Assembly (NCBI GenBank): GCA_002723015.1
Contig: PBNG01000084.1
Span: 1-5,094, forward strand
From: Roseibacillus sp.
GTDB lineage: Bacteria; Verrucomicrobiota; Verrucomicrobiae; Verrucomicrobiales; Akkermansiaceae
Reading direction: 5' to 3'
Length of the DNA: 5,094 nt
Of this stretch, positions 4,748 to 5,094 are shown one piece after another. The first letter of the stretch is position 1. Each line of letters begins with the position of its first letter. Under the pieces are notes generated by a model. That model was given only the letters and a program-made list of their open reading frames with translations. It ran no database searches and was not told the DNA's origin. The translations under genes and the position numbers were made by a program.

Positions 4748-5094
4748 TCAATCGCCCTCAATCTCGACCGCCAGCAGACAGACGTCATCGTCAAAGCGTC
4801 GGCTCTCGGCAAAGGAAAGAACACGATCGAGAACACGATCGAGGAGCAAATCTACTCCTGAACATTGTTCCTCCGAGACTGCCTGAACCAGCCTGTTCTG
4901 GAGAAAGGCCTCTCCGTCCGGGTTCTCTACCTCGATGATTCCATCGGTAAAGAGCATGAGCTGCTTTATCATCCCCAGCTTGAGGGTCTGGGACTCATAC
5001 GTTGCGTCGGGAAAGAGCCCCAGCGCAGTTCCCTTACCGCGCCCACCCATCGGCAGCACCCCTGCCTGTCCTTCGTTACTGCGCATAATCGGTG
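4748..5094 (-). CDS. SpoIIE/RsbU-type PP2C serine phosphatase, C-terminal part (5' end outside window)
   Basis: The 114 visible residues are the end of a PP2C-like (PPM) phosphatase domain of the SpoIIE/RsbU class. Such enzymes dephosphorylate anti-anti-sigma or similar regulator proteins on serine. The ATG at 5086 is probably internal: the frame runs on through codons for Pro-Ile to the edge, as expected for the 'NAGHPP' strand of the family. Seen in order are GTALGLFPDATYES, the metal-site motif LMLFTDGIIE (Asp at 4943-4945), and RRFDDDVCLLAVEIEG, which carries the final metal-binding Asp residues (4784-4792), and then the stop. Two deviations: the GD that usually sits just before LLLFTDG reads IK, and the usual Thr after the Asp cluster (DDxT) is Cys. 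A LDRVLDRV repeat comes from a 12-bp DNA duplication. Any N-terminal sensor domain (PAS, GAF, HAMP or receiver) is outside the window, so its signal is unknown. Confidence 0.9.
   Translation of the reverse strand, partial: PIMRSNEGQAGVLPMGGRGKGTALGLFPDATYESQTLKLGMIKQLMLFTDGIIEVENPDGEAFLQNRLVQAVSEEQCSGVDLLLDRVLDRVLSFAESRRFDDDVCLLAVEIEGD
4819..4842. repeat. Perfect 12-bp tandem duplication in the phosphatase gene
   Basis: GAACACGATCGA occurs twice back to back (4819-4830 and 4831-4842), with no mismatch. On the minus strand it keeps the frame and encodes LDRV twice in a helix between the TDG motif and the final Asp cluster. Identity at every third base suggests a recent event. Confidence 0.95.

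Overview
The window looks like bacterial chromosome, most likely from the Verrucomicrobiota (Opitutae-like). This rests on three things: the SecG core (motif RPKQEGLGAAFG followed by MTDQMFGAKT) resembles SecG of that phylum as I remember it; a Zn-ribbon TPM protein sits beside a secreted TPM protein; and no gene start has a clear Shine-Dalgarno sequence. The DNA is moderately GC-rich, with short intergenic gaps and no mobile element, CRISPR array or rRNA. The taxonomic call is inference, not a database result.

Layout from left to right. (1) Minus strand, 1-517: secG, encoding a Sec translocon subunit with a long Pro/Ala/Glu tail built from 12- and 15-bp repeats that run off the left edge. 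(2) 518-846: a non-coding divergent region with a plausible secG promoter and short inverted repeats. (3) Plus strand, 847-3166: a tightly overlapping three-gene unit. It encodes a cytosolic zinc-ribbon plus TPM-domain protein, a secreted TPM-domain protein anchored by one C-terminal membrane helix, and a predicted lipoprotein of unknown function. The stop and start codons overlap at both junctions. (4) Minus strand, 3194-3541: panD, aspartate 1-decarboxylase, with every key residue in place. (5) Plus strand, 3640-4722: a secreted protein with a HEAT-like/coiled-coil N-terminal part and a C-terminal CAP (SCP/PR1-like) domain. (6) Minus strand, 4748 to the right edge: the C-terminal part of a SpoIIE/RsbU-type PP2C serine phosphatase.

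secG and panD are housekeeping genes and the phosphatase is a regulatory one. The most distinctive block is the 847-3166 operon, which pairs a TPM protein inside the cell with one outside it and adds a lipoprotein. This suggests a cell-envelope function that I cannot name. Two small in-frame DNA expansions stand out: the secG tail repeats and a perfect 12-bp tandem duplication in the phosphatase gene.
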